Under the pieces are notes generated by a model, which was not told the origin of the DNA, made no database searches, and was given only the letters and a program-made list of their open reading frames with translations. A stretch of 64,000 nt of DNA from Poa pratensis. Lineage: Eukaryota > Streptophyta > Magnoliopsida > Poales > Poaceae. Below, one piece after another: positions 60,330-64,000 of this stretch (its first letter is position 1; every line of letters starts with the position of its first letter). The translations under genes were made by a program, and so were the position numbers. The stretch lies in contig CAMZMU010000013.1 in NCBI GenBank assembly GCA_947311845.1, forward strand, positions 677,027 through 741,026, in the 5' to 3' direction.

Positions 60330-60905
60330 AGGACTGCCCGTAGGAAACCCTTTTACTGGTCGATGTTGAGTCTAGTGTTTGTGAAAATATTTTTAACCTA
60401 AAAATGAGTTTTGAAAACCATCTTAGGATTCTTTTTACTCCTTATCTGGTTACATTCTAATCTCGGAGCAATCTTACCTCTATTTGAGTTAAAAGTTTTA
60501 CTCACCGTGATTCTAAAGAAACGAGGTTGGGTTCTACCTTTACTGTTATGTGTCAGGTTGCTCCCGCTGCGCTACAATCAGATATCAACTCAGATGTTTA
60601 CGAATCCTGTTATTCCTACCGAGTCTGATCACTGACTCCTTCTCTGGGTTTTAACCCAAGGACTTGAACAGAAGGTCCCGGATTGTGCCAACTAGAGTGT
60701 GTTAAATCATGGTTTCTTAACCATTTGCATCTCTCGCTAGTAGCACATGATGTTGATCTTTGACCCACGTTCCATCTTGTTGGTCCCATGTACGTTGTTA
60801 CACAAAGTATTATCGTCCCTAGTCTGTGTACTTGAGTGGACACTAATGCTATTGTCTCAACCATTCGGAAATAGATACTAACTGTGTCCTTGTAAATTTT
60901 CCAGA

Positions 60906-61913
60906 ATGGCTCGAGGAGGCCGTGGTAACCACAATGACGAGGAACCGCCGCCACCGCCCACGATGGCTCAGGTCTTGATGGCCATTGAGGAGAACCGCGG
61001 GCGGAATGAGCGACTGCTAGAGCAATTGGTGCAGCAGAATGCATAGAGGAATGGCTGCAACACTCTCACCGAGTTCCTGCGCTCGCAGCCACCCACTTTT
61101 GTTCATGCTAAGGAGCCACTCGAAGCTGATGACTGGCTTCGCGCTCTGGAGCGCAAGTTCTCCGCGCTGCATGTCCCAGTGGCCGAGCAAGTCAACTTCG
61201 CCACCTACCTTCTGACGGGGGCGGCTGGCTGTTGGTGGGAGAACCAAGTGGCATTGTTCCCGGCCAACCATGTCTTCACTTGGGCAGATTTCCGCACTAC
61301 CTTCCATGCGGCTTACATCCCTCAGCCAATAATGGACTTGAAGAGGAGGGAGTTCCTGGATTTGCAACAGGGTCGGATGGACCTCCGCACTTATGGTTGT
61401 GAATTCAACCATCTCTCTCGTTACGCCCCCCGGGACGTGACCACGGATGCTGACAAGCAAGAGCTTTTCCGCAAGGGGCTCGCGCCGAGGCTCCGCTATG
61501 AGTTACTTCCCTTCAAGTTCCAGACCTACCAGGAGCTGTTCAACCAGGCTCTTACTCTGGAGCAGGGTAGGAAGGAATTCGAGGCTTCCAAAAGGCCAGC
61601 ACAAGGGAATCACCCGAGTTCCTCGGGTTCTGAGAGCAAGAAGCGTAGGGTTTTCGTCCCCTATAGCACTGTGCCGCGTGCTCCATTTATGCCGAGGGCC
61701 GCGGGATACAAGCCACCACCGCCGCGCCCCACTACTTCGACATTTGGGGCAAGCGGAAGTGGGTATCGTCCTCAGCTACCTGCCCCACCTGGACTCACCT
61801 GCTACACCTGTGGCCAGGCTGGCCACTACTCCAGGGAATGCCCCAGAAGGCACCTATCACGGGAACTCCTACACGAGCCCCCGCCACTCCAGCTGGCAAG
61901 GCTGGTCCTATAG
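60906..61913 (+). pseudogene. Tekay-type gag with one early stop
   Basis: The frame starts MARGGRGN at 60906 and meets TAG at 61044-61046 (codon 47). It then stays open to 61913. The capsid core (ADFRTTFHAAYIP near 61290, QGRMDLRTYGCEFNHLSRYAP near 61370-61430) and a zinc knuckle, C-x2-C-x4-H-x4-C (CYTCGQAGHYSREC, near 61800-61840), are as expected. The TAG could come from CAG. After the zinc knuckle the true frame shifts by one base near 61850 into the protease frame. Confidence 0.88.
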
Positions 61914-64000
61914 TGCGTGGTCGCCTGAACCATGTCTCTGCTGAGCAAGCTGAAGAGGATCCCAGCGTCCTTATGGGTGAGCTACGAGTCAACAACAATC
62001 TTGCTACAGTTTTGTTTGACTCTGGAGCATCGCATTCATTCATATCCATAGCTTTTGCAAAAGACCACAACATACCGTTCGAGAAAATGAGACGTCCCTT
62101 GGTGATCTCCACTCCTGGCTCCAAATGGCAAACCGATGGGGTTACTCCTGAGGTCCCGATTACCATAGGTTACTCGTCTTTTCCTTTTGCTTTGGTAGCT
62201 CTGAAGTCAAATGGCATTGATGTCATACTGGGCATGAACTGGCTAGAAAAATACCGGGCTAATCTCGATTGTGCGGCGAAGACCATTACCGTGACCACCT
62301 CTTCCGGCGACATTGTAGAGTATTGGTCGGCACTATCAAGACCTCCATCTTCAGTCATTCCCCTCTCACCAGAGATCCGCCTCTACTTTATGGAAGGCGA
62401 ATCCCCTCCTGAAATACACGAAATACACGTGGTGTGTGACTTCCCGGATGTGTTCCCGGAAGAATTGCCGGGCATGCCACTGATCGAAGTGTGGAGTTTG
62501 TCATAGAATTAATGTCAGGTACCGCTCCGATTTCCAAGAAACCCTACCGTATGCCGGTGGAAGAGTTGGCTCTGTTGAAGGAGCAAATTGATGAGCTGTT
62601 AGCGAAGGATTTCATTCAGCCTAGCAGTTCACCTTGGGGTTGTCCGGTACTCTTCGTCAAGAAGAGGGATTTTACCGTTCCTCGTTTGGTCTCTGATTAT
62701 AGGCCGTTGAATGCGGTGACAATCAAGAACAAGTATCCTATTCCCCGGATCAATGATCTGTTAGATCAGTTAGCTGGTGCAACAGTATTCTCCAAGATGG
62801 ATCTGAGGTCAGGATACCATCAGATCAAGATCAGAAAGGAGGATATCCCAAAGACGGCATTTGTTACTCGCTATGGCTCATATGAGTATACCGTCATGTC
62901 CTTTGGTCTCACCAATGCTCCAGCTACTTTCATGAGGCTCATGAACTCCATCTTCATGGATTATCTCGACAAGTTTGTCGTCATTTACATCGATGACATC
63001 CTCGTTTATTCCAAAACCGATGAAGAGCATGCCGAACATCTTCGGTTGGTTCTGACACGACTTCGAGAACACCGTCTTTATGCCAAGTTCTCCAAGTGTG
63101 AGTTCTGGTTGGATAATTGTCTTCCTTGGTCATGTGATATCCGCTAATGGTGTGGCAGTCATTCCCGACAAGATTCAATCCATTCTGGATTGGAAAACTC
63201 CAATGTCAGTCAAGGACATTCGTAGCTTTCTTTGATTGGCAGGTTACTACCCCCGATTCATCGAAGGTTTCTCCAAGATAGCCAAGGCTCTGACTGACCT
63301 TCTCAAGAAGGATAGAAAGTTCGCATGGACGGACGAAGCTGAAGGGAGATTCAAAACGCTGAAAGCCAAACTCACGTCTGCTCCTGTGCTCGTCCTGCCG
63401 GACACCAGCAAGGATTTCGTCGTCTTCTGTGGCGCCTCCCTGCAAGGCTTGGGTTGTGTACTAATGCAAGAGGGCCATGTGGTGGCGTATGCTTCCCGCC
63501 AATTGAAGCCGCATGAGCACAATTACCCTACTCATGATCTAGAGCTTGCCGCTATGATTTATGCTCTGAAGCAGTGGAGACCATACCTGTTCGGTAACCG
63601 TTGCGAGATCTTTTCGGATCATAAGAGTCTGAAGTACCTCTTCACACAGCCAGATTTAAATCTCAGGCAGAGGCGTTGGTTTGAGTTAATCAAGGACTAT
63701 GATGTGAGCCTGAACTATCAACCCGGCAAAGCAAACGTCGTGGCTGACGCGCTGAGTCGGAAGTCCTATTGCAACAACCTGATGGTTGAGAAGTCTCAAC
63801 CTGCTCTTCATGAAAAGTTCGCCCGTTTGAAACTGGAAATTGTTCCCTCTGGCTACCTTGCAAATCTGGAGATCAAAGCTACTCTTGTAGACCAGATTAA
63901 GGATGCTCAGAAGCTGGATGAGGGTATCCTGAATATCAAGAAGAACATTGCTAGCGGAAAGGCCAAATGTTTCTCAGAAGATGAATCCGGAGCCGTTTAC
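61838..64000 (+). pseudogene. Tekay-type pol: protease, RT, RNase H; several frame breaks; continues off window
   Basis: Protease (61838-62506) has FDSGASHSF near 62020. A shift near 62490 leads to RT (62491-63147) with RSGYHQIKI near 62810 and the active-site YIDD near 62990. Another shift near 63115 and a TGA at 63234 (usual GGA) follow. From there the frame is open to the window end through RNase H (LELAAM near 63540, [10 protein letters not shown] near 63615, VADALSRK near 63740). The first RNase H aspartate of the usual CDAS motif is glycine here (CGAS, near 63430), an extra lesion. RT text near 62670 is also atypical ([11 protein letters not shown]). Confidence 0.88.

Larger units (their letters stand above)
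55676..64000 (+). mobile_element. Tekay/Del-type chromovirus, plus strand, 5' LTR interrupted, runs off right edge
   Basis: Partial 5' LTR sequence (55676-55908 and 59848-60314) is followed by a tRNA-Met primer site, gag with a zinc knuckle, and pol in the order protease, RT, RNase H. The integrase should follow beyond 64000. The 5' LTR is split by a solo LTR of the same family in the opposite orientation. Compared with the solo copy, it lacks about 280 bp between 60093 and 60060 and its own first ~2.9 kb. Confidence 0.85.

Noticed and set aside
61838..61913. Programmed frameshift between Tekay gag and pol
   Set aside because: Elements of this type usually have a single gag-pol frame, and this copy has other shifts and stops, so simple decay is more likely.

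Overview
This window is plant nuclear DNA, almost certainly from a grass with a large, repeat-rich genome. Pooideae is my guess, from the LTR termini starting TGATACGTCTC and the Athila, Tat and Tekay-like Ty3/gypsy mix. Nearly every base belongs to a transposable element, and most elements sit inside others. The only stretch that looks like an ordinary host gene is a damaged GeBP/STOREKEEPER-like gene near 39.3-40.2 kb. There are no bacterial, CRISPR or operon-type features.

Layout, left part (1-32731). An Athila-lineage element lies on the minus strand. Its 5' LTR is at 30776-32731, its gag at 29037-30539, and its pol is cut into three pieces. A gag-pol-less relative with paired LTRs (824-11926, target duplication gtact) sits in the integrase and itself carries a short minus-strand Helitron (5508-9280). 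A complete 13.9-kb Helitron (12756-26660) sits in the RNase H region. It encodes a RepHel protein with HUH, two-tyrosine and SF1 helicase motifs, plus an RPA1-like gene with an unusual run of small charged exons. The pol frame continues in phase across both insertion points, so both insertions hit a pol that was still open.

Middle part (32732-41895). The 3' tail and long LTR of a plus-strand chromovirus follow, then a third Helitron (36594-38896, minus strand, different terminal family), then the GeBP-like gene relic with its TATA box and a local 135-bp duplication.

Right part (41896-64000). A decayed plus-strand Tat element is interrupted in RNase H by the 3' end of a minus-strand Tat element. 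That second element carries an antisense extra ORF (Transposase_28-like) and a 21-bp perfect hairpin in its LTR. It is cut in turn by a second Athila-related gag-pol-less element (LTR 49092-50901), whose interior holds satellite-like arrays. The window ends in a plus-strand Tekay/Del-type chromovirus. Its 5' LTR contains an oppositely oriented solo LTR of the same family (55909-59847, target duplication gcttc).

How the parts may work together (inference): the Athila element is a plausible protein donor for the two gag-pol-less relatives, with which it shares LTR termini and a tRNA-Asp primer site. The complete Helitron is a plausible helper for the small Helitron at 5508-9280, whose ends resemble its own.
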